From contig NZ_JAPFQA010000003.1 of NCBI RefSeq assembly GCF_027563465.1, positions 248,001 through 312,000 on the forward strand: a stretch of DNA of 64,000 nucleotides, written 5' to 3'. The stretch's first letter is position 1; each line of letters opens with the position of its first letter. A program made the translations under genes and the position numbers. This document shows, one piece after another, positions 35,336-46,444 of this stretch. Under the pieces are notes generated by a model, which made no database searches, was not told the DNA's origin, and saw only the letters and a program-made list of their open reading frames with translations. The DNA comes from Mesorhizobium qingshengii. GTDB lineage: Bacteria > Pseudomonadota > Alphaproteobacteria > Rhizobiales > Rhizobiaceae.

Positions 35336-35833
35336 CTACCAGTAAGGCGATGCGGGCTCGCCGCCAAAAATCTCGGCGATCCGGCGTAGCGTTGCCGGCG
35401 TCGTGTCTTCCGGCAGGCGGTCGAGCGGGAAGAAGCCTGCCTCGGCGATCTCGTGATCCGGCAGCTTCGGCGCGGTCTGGCTGAAGTGCTCGATCAGGTA
35501 GAGGCCGACATGGTCGCGGCGGCTGGAGCGGCGGTTGAAATGCATCGACCTCAGTACCGGCGGGGCGTTCAGCGCGATGTTGCCTTCCTCGGCAAGTTCG
35601 CGCGTCAGCGCCTCGGCGAGCGTCTCGCCGACCTCGACCCCGCCACCGGGAAGTTGCCAGCCCGGAACATAGGTATGGCGAATGAGGAAGACCGAATTGG
35701 ATGCCTTGTCCTGAACGAGGCCGCGCACGCCAAGCGTCATCGGTCGCCGCAGCACGAAATAGACATGGAACAGCCTTGCCCTGAGCCCTGCCCAGCCAGT
35801 CTGGCGGAAAGCGTCTCGCGAGCCTGTCGTCAT
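35336..35833 (-). CDS. Nudix hydrolase
   Basis: This 165-residue protein has the Nudix box GGGVEVGETLAEALTRELAEEGNI, with the catalytic RELxEE helix intact and a GN in place of the usual xG after it. It hydrolyses a nucleoside diphosphate linked to some other moiety. ATG 35833 is preferred because the 35875 frame begins inside the divergent phosphoesterase gene's leader. The RBS is weak. The substrate is unknown. Confidence 0.87.
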   Translation of the reverse strand: MTTGSRDAFRQTGWAGLRARLFHVYFVLRRPMTLGVRGLVQDKASNSVFLIRHTYVPGWQLPGGGVEVGETLAEALTRELAEEGNIALNAPPVLRSMHFNRRSSRRDHVGLYLIEHFSQTAPKLPDHEIAEAGFFPLDRLPEDTTPATLRRIAEIFGGEPASPYW

Positions 35834-35886
35834 CAGTAGAGAAACCGTGGGTGGAAAGCGGGAAGCGCGTCGCATATGAAAGACGG

Positions 35887-36810
35887 ATGTTCAGGCTCGC
35901 GCATATTTCCGATGTCCATCTGGGGCCGCTTCCCGATGTAACCTATCGCGATCTCGCCTCCAAGCGCGTGATCGGTTACGTCAACTGGCAGCGCAATCGC
36001 CGCCGCCACATGCATGACGCCGTCATCGACACGATCGTCGCCGACATCAAGGCGAGGAGCCCCGATCACCTCGCCGTCACCGGCGACCTGGTCAATCTGG
36101 CGCTCGACGCCGAAATCGAAATGGCCAGGCACTGGCTGGAGACGCTGGGATCGCCACATGACGTTTCGGTCGTTCCGGGAAACCACGACGCCTATGTTCC
36201 CGGAGCCTTCGACAAGGTCTGCCGGTCATGGGCGGCGTGGATGAGCGGCGACGGCATCAACACGCCGGTCGATCGCAACGCCTTCCCCTATCTGCGCGAG
36301 CGCGGCGAGGTCGCACTGATCGGCGTCTCGACGGCGCGCGCCACCGCGCCGTTCATGGCCAACGGTTTCTTCATGGAAGGGCAGGCGGGGCGGCTCGGCA
36401 AGATTCTCGACGCGACGGGCCGGCAAGGGCTGTTTCGCGTGATCATGATCCATCATCCGCCGGTGCGCGGCGCGGTCTCGCAGCAAAAGCGGCTGTTCGG
36501 CATTGCCCGGTTCCACAAGATCATTCGCCGCCATGGCGCCGAGCTCGTCCTGCACGGCCATTCGCACCTGCCGTCGCTGTTCTTCATCGGTACCCGGGGC
36601 ACCCGGGTTCCGGTGGTCGGCGTCGCCGCCGCCGGCCAGGCGCCGGGCGGCAAGCACCCGGCGGCGCAGTACAATCTGTTCGACATCGACGGCGAAAAGG
36701 GCAATTGGCGGATCCGGCTGACCCGGCGTGGCCTGACCGGGCCAGCAATACCGCCTTCCGATCTGCAGACGCTGGAGCTGGGTGCCGCAGCTGCTACGGC
36801 CGTAAGCTGA
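35887..36810 (+). CDS. Metallophosphoesterase (calcineurin-like)
   Basis: This 307-residue protein has the metal motifs of the family in order: HISDVHLG, TGDLVNLAL, PGNHDAYVPG, MIHHPPVRG and LHGHSHLPSL. The catalytic set for a two-metal phosphodiesterase or phosphomonoesterase is complete. ATG 35887 (MFRLAHISD) is the family start. It is divergent from the Nudix gene across 53 bases and overlaps the convergent membrane-protein gene by 17 bases. The substrate is not known. Confidence 0.9.
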   Translation: MFRLAHISDVHLGPLPDVTYRDLASKRVIGYVNWQRNRRRHMHDAVIDTIVADIKARSPDHLAVTGDLVNLALDAEIEMARHWLETLGSPHDVSVVPGNHDAYVPGAFDKVCRSWAAWMSGDGINTPVDRNAFPYLRERGEVALIGVSTARATAPFMANGFFMEGQAGRLGKILDATGRQGLFRVIMIHHPPVRGAVSQQKRLFGIARFHKIIRRHGAELVLHGHSHLPSLFFIGTRGTRVPVVGVAAAGQAPGGKHPAAQYNLFDIDGEKGNWRIRLTRRGLTGPAIPPSDLQTLELGAAAATAVS

Positions 36811-37411
36811 GGACCATGGCCACGATGCGGTCCCAGAACAAGGCGACCGACACCGCCAGCCCGACCAGTGCGCCAGCGGCGATCAGGCCAAGGCCGGACA
36901 GGAACGCCGACCAGCCCGCGCTGCGCGTCGTCGACCGCAGTGGGGGCTCGGCTTCCCGAACGTCGGCGCGTTTCAGGCCGGCGACAGCCGGCTCGACGCC
37001 ACCTTCCATCATTCTCTGACGCTCGACGACACGCTCGGCGACGTAGCGCGTCACGGAATCGGCAACGGGCCTCATGTCGGTCGATTCGGCAAGCACCACA
37101 CGGCCGATGCGGGTGTCCCTGAGGAAGCGATAGGTGCGGCGGTCGCGTCCCATCGCGACATGGCTGACGGCGTCGATCCACAGCCGCGGCTGCAAGCCGG
37201 ACGAGACGACGAAGTCGAAATTGTCCATGTCGGCGGGAACATCGGCAAAAACCGGCGCCAGTTCCGCGGCAAGCAGCTCGAGGCGCATGCGATGGGCTTC
37301 GCGCATATCGACGACGACGTCGTCACGGTCGGCAAAGGCATTCTTCACGTCACGGATGGCGTCGGACAGTTTTTTCGACGGATCGTTTATCTTCTCGCCT
37401 GCTTCCTTCAT
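36794..37411 (-). CDS. Hypothetical protein with C-terminal membrane segment
   Basis: This 205-residue protein has a soluble N-terminal region (about residues 1-155; FDFVVSSGLQPRLWIDAVSHVAMGRDRRTYRFLRDTRIGRVVLAES is the most conserved-looking part) and one or two C-terminal membrane segments (LSGLGLIAAGALVGLAVSVALFW). ATG 37411 (MKEAGEK) is preferred to a start 60 bases upstream. No family is recognised. It is probably an inner-membrane tail-anchored protein conserved in rhizobia. Confidence 0.75.
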   Translation of the reverse strand: MKEAGEKINDPSKKLSDAIRDVKNAFADRDDVVVDMREAHRMRLELLAAELAPVFADVPADMDNFDFVVSSGLQPRLWIDAVSHVAMGRDRRTYRFLRDTRIGRVVLAESTDMRPVADSVTRYVAERVVERQRMMEGGVEPAVAGLKRADVREAEPPLRSTTRSAGWSAFLSGLGLIAAGALVGLAVSVALFWDRIVAMVLSLRP

Positions 37412-37523
37412 TGGCGTTTGCCTCGCGGGTTTGGTTAACACGGAGTTAACACAGCCGCCGGCAAAATGCACTGGCGAGATCGGCGGGATCGAGGCGTTCC
37501 GGAAGGGATCGCGCCCGACAGAG

Positions 37524-38327
37524 TCAGCTGGCCGCGGCGGCGAACTTCAGGCGATGCGGCCTGGCGCGGCGGTTGGTGTTGCGGCGAATGATCTCGGCGA
37601 CGAGAGCGGGGGCTTCCTCGATCAGCATATGGCCGGCCTCCAGCACGTGATGCACGTGAAAATGCGCCGGCAAGCCATCCGCCTGGGTAAAGGGCAGCAC
37701 CGTGTCATCGGTTCCCCACACCACCATCACCGGCATGTTCAGCCCTTCCAGGCGGTCGCGCGGGATGACGCCTTGCCGATCGTCCGCGGTCATGGCGGCC
37801 GCGATCTCGACAAGCTTCGGCGACTGGCCGGAACGCTTGCGCATGTCGCAAAGCACGTCGACGATGCGCTCCGAAGGCGGACTGCGGGGGCCGGACATGG
37901 CGGCAAGGCAAGCCTGGATCTCGGCTTTGTCGGCAGCGCCGGCATAGCGGCGCAACAGCGGGCCGTTGATCTCGGGGCCAAAGCCGCCCGGAGCCAGAAG
38001 CGTCAGCGAGGCCACTTTTCCAGGCTCGGCCAACGCCATCAGCGTTGCCACCGCACCGCCCATCGAGTGGCCGACGAGATGAACGCGCTTCAGCCCACGC
38101 GCCGACAGATCGGCGAGAATGGCCTTTGCCGCCACCTTGGCTGGGCCGGCCGCGGGAAAATCGAGCGATAGCCCGTGCCCCGGCAGATCATAGGCCAGCG
38201 TGCGCGCGGAAGGCGCCAGCGAGGAGATCACCTCGCGCCAGACATCGTGGCAGCCGCCGAAACCATGCAGCAGGACGATGGCCTTCGAGCCAACACCCTG
38301 TTCGGCGGCATAAAGCGATGAGGTCAT
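37524..38327 (-). CDS. Alpha/beta-hydrolase
   Basis: This 267-residue protein has VLLHGFGGCHDVW with the oxyanion region, the nucleophile motif GHSMGGAVA, the acid in VVWGTDDTVLPF, and the His in HHVLEAGHMLIEEAP. The layout resembles the dehydrogenase-linked acetoin hydrolases and MhpC-type esterases. The substrate is unknown. It stands alone between the membrane-protein gene and the winged-helix/TPR gene. Confidence 0.88.
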   Translation of the reverse strand: MTSSLYAAEQGVGSKAIVLLHGFGGCHDVWREVISSLAPSARTLAYDLPGHGLSLDFPAAGPAKVAAKAILADLSARGLKRVHLVGHSMGGAVATLMALAEPGKVASLTLLAPGGFGPEINGPLLRRYAGAADKAEIQACLAAMSGPRSPPSERIVDVLCDMRKRSGQSPKLVEIAAAMTADDRQGVIPRDRLEGLNMPVMVVWGTDDTVLPFTQADGLPAHFHVHHVLEAGHMLIEEAPALVAEIIRRNTNRRARPHRLKFAAAAS

Positions 38328-38544
38328 GAAAGCTAAAGGCTTTTGATCTATTTATTATTGCAGGACGCGCGACATCGAATGTGGCTGAATTGCTCCTTGT
38401 CCAGGGCGATAGCCAGTAAAATCTTCGCGATTGACAGCGGTTGCCGACAGAAACCCCGGAGCCGATCGACATTCGGCGATCGGAGTGCATCGTATTCCTT
38501 CTTGGCGTGGTGCGTCATGCCACGATCCGTGCATGTCGTTCGTG

Positions 38545-40317
38545 CTAGCTGGCGTTGCCGAGCCCGGCGGCGCGCAAGGCATCGACCAGCCGATCGGTCA
38601 GATCGGCCGGGTATTTCCTGTCGACGAAAGTTGAGCGCGGATTGGCGGCGAATTTCGGAAACTTGGCGGTCAGTTCATCGAGCAGCTTGCGCACCTGCGC
38701 GTCCTGGCCAGCGATCTTGGCGCCGATCAGCCGGGCGGCCAGATAATGCGACTTGGTCGCGGTCGTTCTCAACGCGTTGCTGGCAATGGTGGCCTTGCTC
38801 ATGTCGCCAAGCATGAATTCGCCGGCGAAAAGCCCGAAATCCCACCATGTCGGGTGCCCGCTGGAGGTGTCCACGGCATGGGCGAGGATCGGCGTTCCCT
38901 CGGCATATCGGCCGGCGAAAATCAGCCCATAGCCATAGGCGGCGGCCATGGCGAGATCATAGGGGTTGAGATCATAGGCCTTCCGCATCCAGCGGAGCGC
39001 TTCGTCGGCATTGCCGATGCGTGAATTGATGTAGCCGTAGGAGCGATGCGCGTAAGGGCTGGTCGGTCCCATCTGCACGGCGCGATGGGCAAGTTCCACG
39101 GCTTTCTCGACCGTCGCATCCGGTGGATAGGCGTAGTGATCGTTAACCGCCTCGAGATGCAGCGAGGCAAGCTCAGAATAGACCAGTGACGATTTCGCCC
39201 CGTTGCCGGCAAGGGCCTCGAGGCAGCGATATGCGGCCTCATGGGTCTTGCCGTTCTGGTCGAGATAATACTTGTCGTTGAGCAGCAAGCACTGCGTCAG
39301 GCCGGTCTGAATGCCGCTTTGCTCGATGTAGCTGTAGATCGTGCCGGAAGCGGGAACGGCCGAAGTCAAGATGCCGGCAATATGGTCCTCGACGGCGGCC
39401 GGCGCGCTGTCGGCGGCAGTCAGGTTGCGCGACAAAAGCACCCGTCCTGTTGCCATGCTCTGCAGTTCGATCGTGATATCGCCGGCGTTAGGGCCAGGCA
39501 GGATGTCGAATATGAAGCTCGTGGCATCATTGGCCGGATCGGGTCCGTTGGCGGCGTCGCGACCGATGAAGTCGATCGTATCGAAGCTGCTCAGGCCGGC
39601 GCGCAGCGACGCGGCGACCCGGCTGGCATCGGCGCCATCGGCCTTGACGGCGATGTAGACGAGCGGCAGGGCCTCAGCCATTGGCAATGGGGCGATGCTG
39701 CTGGTTGCGCCGGCCGTCTCGATCGTTGCCGACACGTCGCCGCCCGCCAGCAAGGCCGTGCTGCCCTGACGGAGGATCAGAACGCCCAGCATGGCGATGA
39801 CCAGGGCGATCGCCATCCAGAAAAAGCGGAGATGGCGCACCACCGAGGGGGTGGGCGAGGGCACGGCAGCCAGCAATGGCGCGGCGGGAACAGTGTCGCC
39901 GGTGTCAGTGGGTCGTTCGGCCGGGGCCGCCGCCTCTGCTTGCCCGGCAGGCTGCAGGGTTTCCGGCAGGCGGATCGCATTGAGCTCATAGGCTGGAACA
40001 TAACCGCCGCGTGGAATGGCGATGCGGACGGGCTCGGCGACGCCTTCGTTGGCGAAATAGTGTTGCAGCAGGTCGCGCAACCTGCCCGCCTGTACCCGGA
40101 CCACGGCATCGGTCGACGGATCGAAATCGCCGTCCTTGCCGAAGACGTCCATGGCGATGGAGAAGCCCTTCAGCCTGTCGGCTTCCCCTGCCTGCTCGCG
40201 CTCGACAAGATAGCGAAGCAGTTTACGCGCGCGCTCGGATCTCCCGAACGTTTCGCTGGCAAGCAGTCGCTCCAGTGTCTCGCGCACTGCGGGGGCGGCA
40301 GGCGTCGCATGCTGCAA
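38545..40317 (-). CDS. Winged-helix-like N-terminus, one transmembrane segment and TPR domain
   Basis: This 590-residue protein starts with a region (FGRSERARKLLRYLVEREQAGEADRLKGFSIAMDVFGKDGDFDPSTDAVVRVQAGRLRDLLQHYF) common in rhizobial adenylate-cyclase-like and CadC-like proteins and thought to bind DNA. A membrane segment follows at about 165-185 (FFWMAIALVIAMLGVLIL), then a periplasmic part with a Rossmann-like stretch and TPR-like repeats (ALRWMRKAYDLNPYDLAMAAAYGYGLIF). No cyclase domain is seen. It may be a membrane-bound one-component regulator. Confidence 0.7.
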   Translation of the reverse strand: MQHATPAAPAVRETLERLLASETFGRSERARKLLRYLVEREQAGEADRLKGFSIAMDVFGKDGDFDPSTDAVVRVQAGRLRDLLQHYFANEGVAEPVRIAIPRGGYVPAYELNAIRLPETLQPAGQAEAAAPAERPTDTGDTVPAAPLLAAVPSPTPSVVRHLRFFWMAIALVIAMLGVLILRQGSTALLAGGDVSATIETAGATSSIAPLPMAEALPLVYIAVKADGADASRVAASLRAGLSSFDTIDFIGRDAANGPDPANDATSFIFDILPGPNAGDITIELQSMATGRVLLSRNLTAADSAPAAVEDHIAGILTSAVPASGTIYSYIEQSGIQTGLTQCLLLNDKYYLDQNGKTHEAAYRCLEALAGNGAKSSLVYSELASLHLEAVNDHYAYPPDATVEKAVELAHRAVQMGPTSPYAHRSYGYINSRIGNADEALRWMRKAYDLNPYDLAMAAAYGYGLIFAGRYAEGTPILAHAVDTSSGHPTWWDFGLFAGEFMLGDMSKATIASNALRTTATKSHYLAARLIGAKIAGQDAQVRKLLDELTAKFPKFAANPRSTFVDRKYPADLTDRLVDALRAAGLGNAS

Positions 40318-40501
40318 GTGTCGATCCTCTCGACGTCGGCACAGGTTGAGGTGCGATCATATCGTTCCCGCACCACCACACAAGTATACACCCATTATGC
40401 GATCACGTACCCCACCGGATAATTCAGCGGTGGTTAATGATGCGAAGGATCGGAACCGATCACCAGATGGGGATGGTCCCGACCTTCGTTCTGGTCGTGC
40501 G

Positions 40502-42418
<1,917 letters not shown>

Positions 42419-42433
<15 letters not shown>

Positions 42434-42535
42434 ATCGCCGATAAGGCCGAGAAGAAGCAGGGTGGAAGCCAGCGCGCGCACGGTCTCGCCGGAAAAACCG
42501 GTCGGACGGGAAGCGTTGGCGGCGCGCGTGTTCAT
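42419..42535 (-). CDS. Leucine-rich leader peptide upstream of leuA
   Basis: A 38-codon frame begins at ATG 42535 and ends with TGA at 42419-42421. It holds CTG-CTT-CTT-CTC-GGC-CTT, giving STLLLLGLIG, near its end. Five of six consecutive codons are leucine, next to the first of two competing hairpins and in front of leuA. This is the layout of a ribosome-mediated leucine attenuator. The mix of common and less common Leu codons is less extreme than in enteric leuL. Confidence 0.62.
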
Positions 42536-42702
42536 GGCGGCTCTCATACAGGAGCGGTTCGTGAGAGGCAAGTGGGACCGCATGGCGGGCCAGTGTTTGT
42601 CGAGTAATGTACCCACGCGAGTGCTCTTCCCCGCGCGCTGCAAATGCGCCAGACTTGGACATCGAGGGGGCCGCGATGTCCTGTCGTCGGGAGGGGTCAT
42701 CC

Positions 42703-43869
42703 ATGAATTTCGTGTTCTTCTCGCCGCATTTTCCCGCCAACGGCGCCGATTTCTGCGATCGGCTGAAGAAGGCCGGGGCCACGGTGCTCGGCATCGGCGA
42801 CGCACCCTACGACGCGCTGGACGGCAAGCTGAAGGCGGCGCTTTCGGAATACTACCGTGTCGCCGACCTGGAGGACTACGATCCGGTGTTCCGGGCGATG
42901 GGTCATTTCATCCACAAATGGGGCCGCATCGACCGTTTTGAATCGCTCAACGAGCATTGGCTGGAACTGGAAGCCAACATCCGCACCGACTTCAACATCT
43001 ATGGCACCAAACTCGATTTCGTGAAGAATTTGAAGCGCAAAAGTCGCATGCGCGCCTTCTTCCGCAAGAGCGGGGTGGACACCATCGCGCAGCGAAAATG
43101 CTCCGACCGAACCGGGGCCATGACCTTCATCCGCCGCGTCGGCTATCCGGTGGTGGTCAAGCCCGACACCGGCTCCGGCGCCTCGAACACCTTCAAGATC
43201 TCCAACGCCAGGGAACTCGACCAGTTCTTCAGGGACAAGCCCGAGGACGTAACCTTCGTCATGGAACAGTTCATCGAGGGGCTGGTGGTGACGTTCGACG
43301 GGCTGGTCAACCGCGACGGCGAGGTGGTGCTGGCCGCCAGCCACCGCTACGACCAGAGCGTCATGGAGGTGGTCAACAAGGACCGCCACATGAGCTACAC
43401 CTGTTTTCCCAGGATCAGCCCGGCGGTCGAGGAGGCAGGCCGCAAGATCCTGAAGGCATTCGACGTGCGCGAGCGCTTCTTCCACATCGAGCTGTTCGAG
43501 ACCCGGGACGACCGCGTCATCGCGCTGGAGGTCAACATGCGACCGCCCGGCGCCTGGATGACCGATGCGATCAACTACACGTTCGACATCGACGTCTATG
43601 CGGCCTGGGCCGACATGGTGGTCAAGGACGCCGCCGGTGGCCCCTATGAGGGCAAGTATTTCACCGCTTACGCCAGCCGCAAGCGTCACCTTCACTATTT
43701 GCACAGCCATGAGGACGTGCTAGCGGCGCACCGCGACAAGATCGTCCATCATCAGGCCATTGAAGAGGTTTTCAGCCGCGCCATGGGAAATTACGCCTAC
43801 CAGATGCGCTCGAAGGACCCAGCGGCGCTGCGCGAGGCGGTCGCCTACATCCACGCGGAAAAGGCGTGA
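42703..43869 (+). CDS. ATP-grasp domain ligase of unknown substrate
   Basis: This 388-residue protein has an N-terminal pre-ATP-grasp Rossmann-like part (MNFVFFSPHFPANGADFCDRLKKAGATVLGIGD) and an ATP-grasp core: YPVVVKPDTGSGASNTFKI with the ATP-binding Lys, VMEQFIEGLVVTFDG, HIELFETRDDRVIALEVNMRPPGAWMTDAINY with the Mg ligands Glu and Asn. Such enzymes join a carboxylate to an amine or thiol through an acyl phosphate. ATG 42703 is preceded by GGGAGGGG. It is followed 4 bases later by an esterase-like gene. It resembles carbamoyl-phosphate-synthase-like and biotin-carboxylase-like grasp proteins, but no substrate can be assigned. Confidence 0.85.
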   Translation: MNFVFFSPHFPANGADFCDRLKKAGATVLGIGDAPYDALDGKLKAALSEYYRVADLEDYDPVFRAMGHFIHKWGRIDRFESLNEHWLELEANIRTDFNIYGTKLDFVKNLKRKSRMRAFFRKSGVDTIAQRKCSDRTGAMTFIRRVGYPVVVKPDTGSGASNTFKISNARELDQFFRDKPEDVTFVMEQFIEGLVVTFDGLVNRDGEVVLAASHRYDQSVMEVVNKDRHMSYTCFPRISPAVEEAGRKILKAFDVRERFFHIELFETRDDRVIALEVNMRPPGAWMTDAINYTFDIDVYAAWADMVVKDAAGGPYEGKYFTAYASRKRHLHYLHSHEDVLAAHRDKIVHHQAIEEVFSRAMGNYAYQMRSKDPAALREAVAYIHAEKA

Positions 43870-43873
43870 GGCG

Positions 43874-44650
43874 ATGGATATATCCTATCACAGGAATTTC
43901 TCGGGCAATCTCGGCCGCGACATGGAATACAAGCGCTATGGCCATGCCGGGCGGCCGGTGGTGGTGTTCCCGACCTCGCAAGGACGGTTCTACCAGTTCG
44001 AGGATTCGGGCGGGGTGGGCGCGCTGGCCGAGTTCATCGACACCGGCCGCATCCAGCTGTTCACGGTCGACGGCATCGATTCGGAATCCTTCTTCGACAA
44101 GCATGCCGATGCCGCGCATCGCATCGCCCGTCACGAGGCCTATTTCCGCTATGTGCGCGAGGAGGCACTGCCGGAGTTCCTGTCCATGGCCGCGCAAGCC
44201 AATGGCGGGCGCAAGCTGAAGCCGCTGTTCTCAGGCTGTTCGATGGGCGCCTACCACTCGTCGAACTTCGTTTTCCGCTTTCCGGAACTGGCCAGCGGCG
44301 TCATCGCGCTGTCGGGCGTCTATTCGGCCCGCGACTTCTTCGGCAAGGCGCTGGACGGCGACATCTTCTACAATTCGCCTCTCGACTATCTGCCCGGCAT
44401 CGTCGACCAGAAGCTGCTTGGCCGCCTGAAGGCGCTGCGGCTGATCTTCTGCTGCGGGCAAGGCGCGTGGGAAGAGCGGATGCTGGTCGAGACGCGCAAG
44501 CTGGAACAGATCCTGCGCGACAAATCCATTCCCGCCTGGGTCGACTATTGGGGCGGCGACGTCAGTCATGACTGGCCGTGGTGGCACAAGCAACTGGTCT
44601 ATTTCTTCGGCCGCTGGCTGGATGATGATCTGATGCATCGTCTTGACTGA
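43874..44650 (+). CDS. Esterase-like alpha/beta-hydrolase paired with the ATP-grasp gene
   Basis: This 258-residue protein has the nucleophile motif FSGCSMGAYHS (GxSxG with Ser) and a plausible His in VSHDWPWWHKQL; the acid is probably in the WVDYWGGD region. It is closest to the esterase D/Fes-like 'putative esterase' group. No signal peptide is present. It begins 4 bases after the ATP-grasp stop and its own stop overlaps the next start (TGATG), so the three genes are translated as a unit. The job may be to hydrolyse or activate the ligase's ester or thioester substrate. Confidence 0.85.
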   Translation: MDISYHRNFSGNLGRDMEYKRYGHAGRPVVVFPTSQGRFYQFEDSGGVGALAEFIDTGRIQLFTVDGIDSESFFDKHADAAHRIARHEAYFRYVREEALPEFLSMAAQANGGRKLKPLFSGCSMGAYHSSNFVFRFPELASGVIALSGVYSARDFFGKALDGDIFYNSPLDYLPGIVDQKLLGRLKALRLIFCCGQGAWEERMLVETRKLEQILRDKSIPAWVDYWGGDVSHDWPWWHKQLVYFFGRWLDDDLMHRLD

Positions 44651-44964
44651 TGACCACGCCAGAACCCATACGCCGCTTTGTCGAGGCCACCAATGAAGGC
44701 GATACCGAAGCTTTTCTTGGCGCCTTTGCCGACAACGCGGTTTTGAGCGACTGGGGACGATCGTTCCAGGGCCGCGAGCAGATTGCCCGCTGGAACCAGT
44801 CGGACAATATCGGCGTGAAGTCGCATCTTCGCATCGTCCGCATCACGGCGGCTGAAGGCAGCTACCGCGTCCACATCGCCGTCACAGGGGACGGCTTCAA
44901 CGGCGAGGGCGACATGACCTTCACGCTGGACGGCGATCGCATAGCGAGCCTCGTCATCACCTGA
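44650..44964 (+). CDS. SnoaL/NTF2-like protein
   Basis: This 104-residue protein has the cone-shaped NTF2-like fold pattern: IRRFVEATNEGDTEAFLGAFADNAVLSDWGRSFQGREQIARWNQSDNIG, then alternating strands ending GDMTFTLDGDRIASLVIT. Members act as small isomerases, cyclases or ligand carriers. Its ATG shares a base with the esterase stop. It may act on the product of the ATP-grasp/esterase pair. Confidence 0.82.
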   Translation: MTTPEPIRRFVEATNEGDTEAFLGAFADNAVLSDWGRSFQGREQIARWNQSDNIGVKSHLRIVRITAAEGSYRVHIAVTGDGFNGEGDMTFTLDGDRIASLVIT

Positions 44965-45096
44965 CATTACCCTTCCTGGCATGCCGGCAAAGGTGCGGCC
45001 TCGCGTTCCGGTGCCGACCCGCGACGCAGGTCAAGGAAGACGACTATAGCGGGGCAGCCGGCCCAGGACCGGCCGGCATTCATGGAGACCGGCCCT

Positions 45097-46197
45097 TCAC
45101 TCCCTGACACTTCTCGCCACCAGCCGCGCCACGCTCGGGCCGACCAGCAGCACGATCAGGAAGCGCGCCGATTGCAATGCCATGACGAAGGAGATGTCGA
45201 CGCGTCGCGCGGCGGCGGCGATGATGGCGATGCTGTCCATGCCGCCGGGGCTGGTCGCCAGATAGGCGGTCAGCGGATCGATGCCGAGCAGATGGCTGAT
45301 CACGAAGGCGAGGCCGCCGCAAAAGGCGATCAAGGCCACGATCGAGGCGATGATCTGCGGCAAGGCGCGCGCCGCATGGCGCAGGATCGCTCGGGTGAAA
45401 TTCAGGCCGATCGACCAGCCGACCAAGGCATAGCTGACGGCCAGCAGCCATGGCGGCAACTGCATTTCCACGCCAAGGCCGAGATGGATGATGGAGCCGA
45501 GGATGAAGGTGCCGAGGAAGAAGGGTGAGGGCAGCCTGAGCAGTTTTCCCGACAGGCCGCCGACAAGCGCAATGCCGATGGTGGCGGCGAAGGCTTGCGG
45601 CTCGATCGGCGGAAACCAGATGATGGCGGGGATTTCAACGCCCGACGTGTCGACCCACATCTTGGCAATGAGAGCCGCGGACATCGAGACGAAGATAACG
45701 CGCAGATATTGCATGAAGGCGACGAGCCGCTGGTCGGCCCCGAAGGCGCCGGCCATCAGCACCATGGCGGTGGAGGCACCTGGCGACGAGCCCCAGACGG
45801 CGGTGGTGCCGGGCAGGACGCGCCAGCGGCTGATCAGCCAGCCGAGCAGGCTGGAGGCTGTGACGGTGGCAATCACCACACCGAGAAACAGCGGCCATTC
45901 CCGATAGAAAACGGGAAAGATGCCAGCCGAGATCGAAGCGGCGACGAGGCAGCCGACGACCGCCTGGGCGGCGCCGAACAGAAGGCGCGGCACGCGCACC
46001 GTGGCGCCATTGGTGCCGGCGACGATCGCCGCCAGCATCGGTCCAATCAGCAGCGCCGCCGGCAGCGCGGCGAGTTCCAGCGCACCGGCAAACAGCGTCG
46101 AAACGATCAGCAGGGCCAGCCATTGCCAGAGCTTGTGCAGGCGCGTCATGCGCTCGACAGCGGACTGGTCTTGGGGCTGCTCGGCCGAGGAATCCAT
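45097..46197 (-). CDS. AbrB/AitX-type membrane protein
   Basis: This 366-residue protein has about ten hydrophobic segments arranged as two repeats, with WGSSPGASTAMVLMAGAFGADQRLVAFMQYLRV in the first and LATSPGGMDSIAIIAAAARRVDISFVMALQSARFLIVLLVGPSVARLV in the second. The paired SPGxxxxM motifs define the AbrB duplication family, often mislabelled ammonia monooxygenase. The transport function is not established. The gene stands alone. Confidence 0.85.
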   Translation of the reverse strand: MDSSAEQPQDQSAVERMTRLHKLWQWLALLIVSTLFAGALELAALPAALLIGPMLAAIVAGTNGATVRVPRLLFGAAQAVVGCLVAASISAGIFPVFYREWPLFLGVVIATVTASSLLGWLISRWRVLPGTTAVWGSSPGASTAMVLMAGAFGADQRLVAFMQYLRVIFVSMSAALIAKMWVDTSGVEIPAIIWFPPIEPQAFAATIGIALVGGLSGKLLRLPSPFFLGTFILGSIIHLGLGVEMQLPPWLLAVSYALVGWSIGLNFTRAILRHAARALPQIIASIVALIAFCGGLAFVISHLLGIDPLTAYLATSPGGMDSIAIIAAAARRVDISFVMALQSARFLIVLLVGPSVARLVARSVRE

Positions 46198-46263
46198 GTT
46201 TTGGTCTTAGCCTCGAAGCGGGACGATGCGAACCCCGCCGAGCCGAAAAAGGATGCCCGCCTT

Positions 46264-46302
46264 GGAGCGGTTCATCGTTTCGCGAAAACGCAGAACCGCT
46301 CC
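46264..46302. repeat. Inverted repeat, Mesorhizobium-type intergenic palindrome (copy 1)
   Basis: GGAGCGGTTC (46264-46273) pairs with GAACCGCTCC (46293-46302) around 19 bases. The sequence style is common in rhizobial intergenic repeats. The stretch from here to 46395 holds no gene. Confidence 0.65.
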
Positions 46303-46395
46303 ATCTCTTTGCCTGGACGCAATTCTCAAGGGCAAGCGCTGTGCGCTTTTCCCGGGAGAACCGTTTCACACTCTTCCTTGAGTTGCTCTTTGCCT

Positions 46396-46444
46396 GAGCA
46401 TGATCTTTTCCGAAAACCGTTTTCCACTTTTCGGGATCATGCTC
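46396..46444. repeat. Inverted repeat, Mesorhizobium-type intergenic palindrome (copy 2)
   Basis: GAGCATGATC (46396-46405) pairs with GATCATGCTC (46435-46444), with CGAAAA and TTTTCG extending the inner stem. It abuts the stop of the monooxygenase gene and may serve as its transcript end. Confidence 0.68.

Noticed and set aside
42703..44964. Reading the ATP-grasp/hydrolase/NTF2 operon as an anti-phage defence system
   Set aside because: No nuclease, toxin, membrane effector or defence-island neighbours; a metabolic pathway is the simpler reading.
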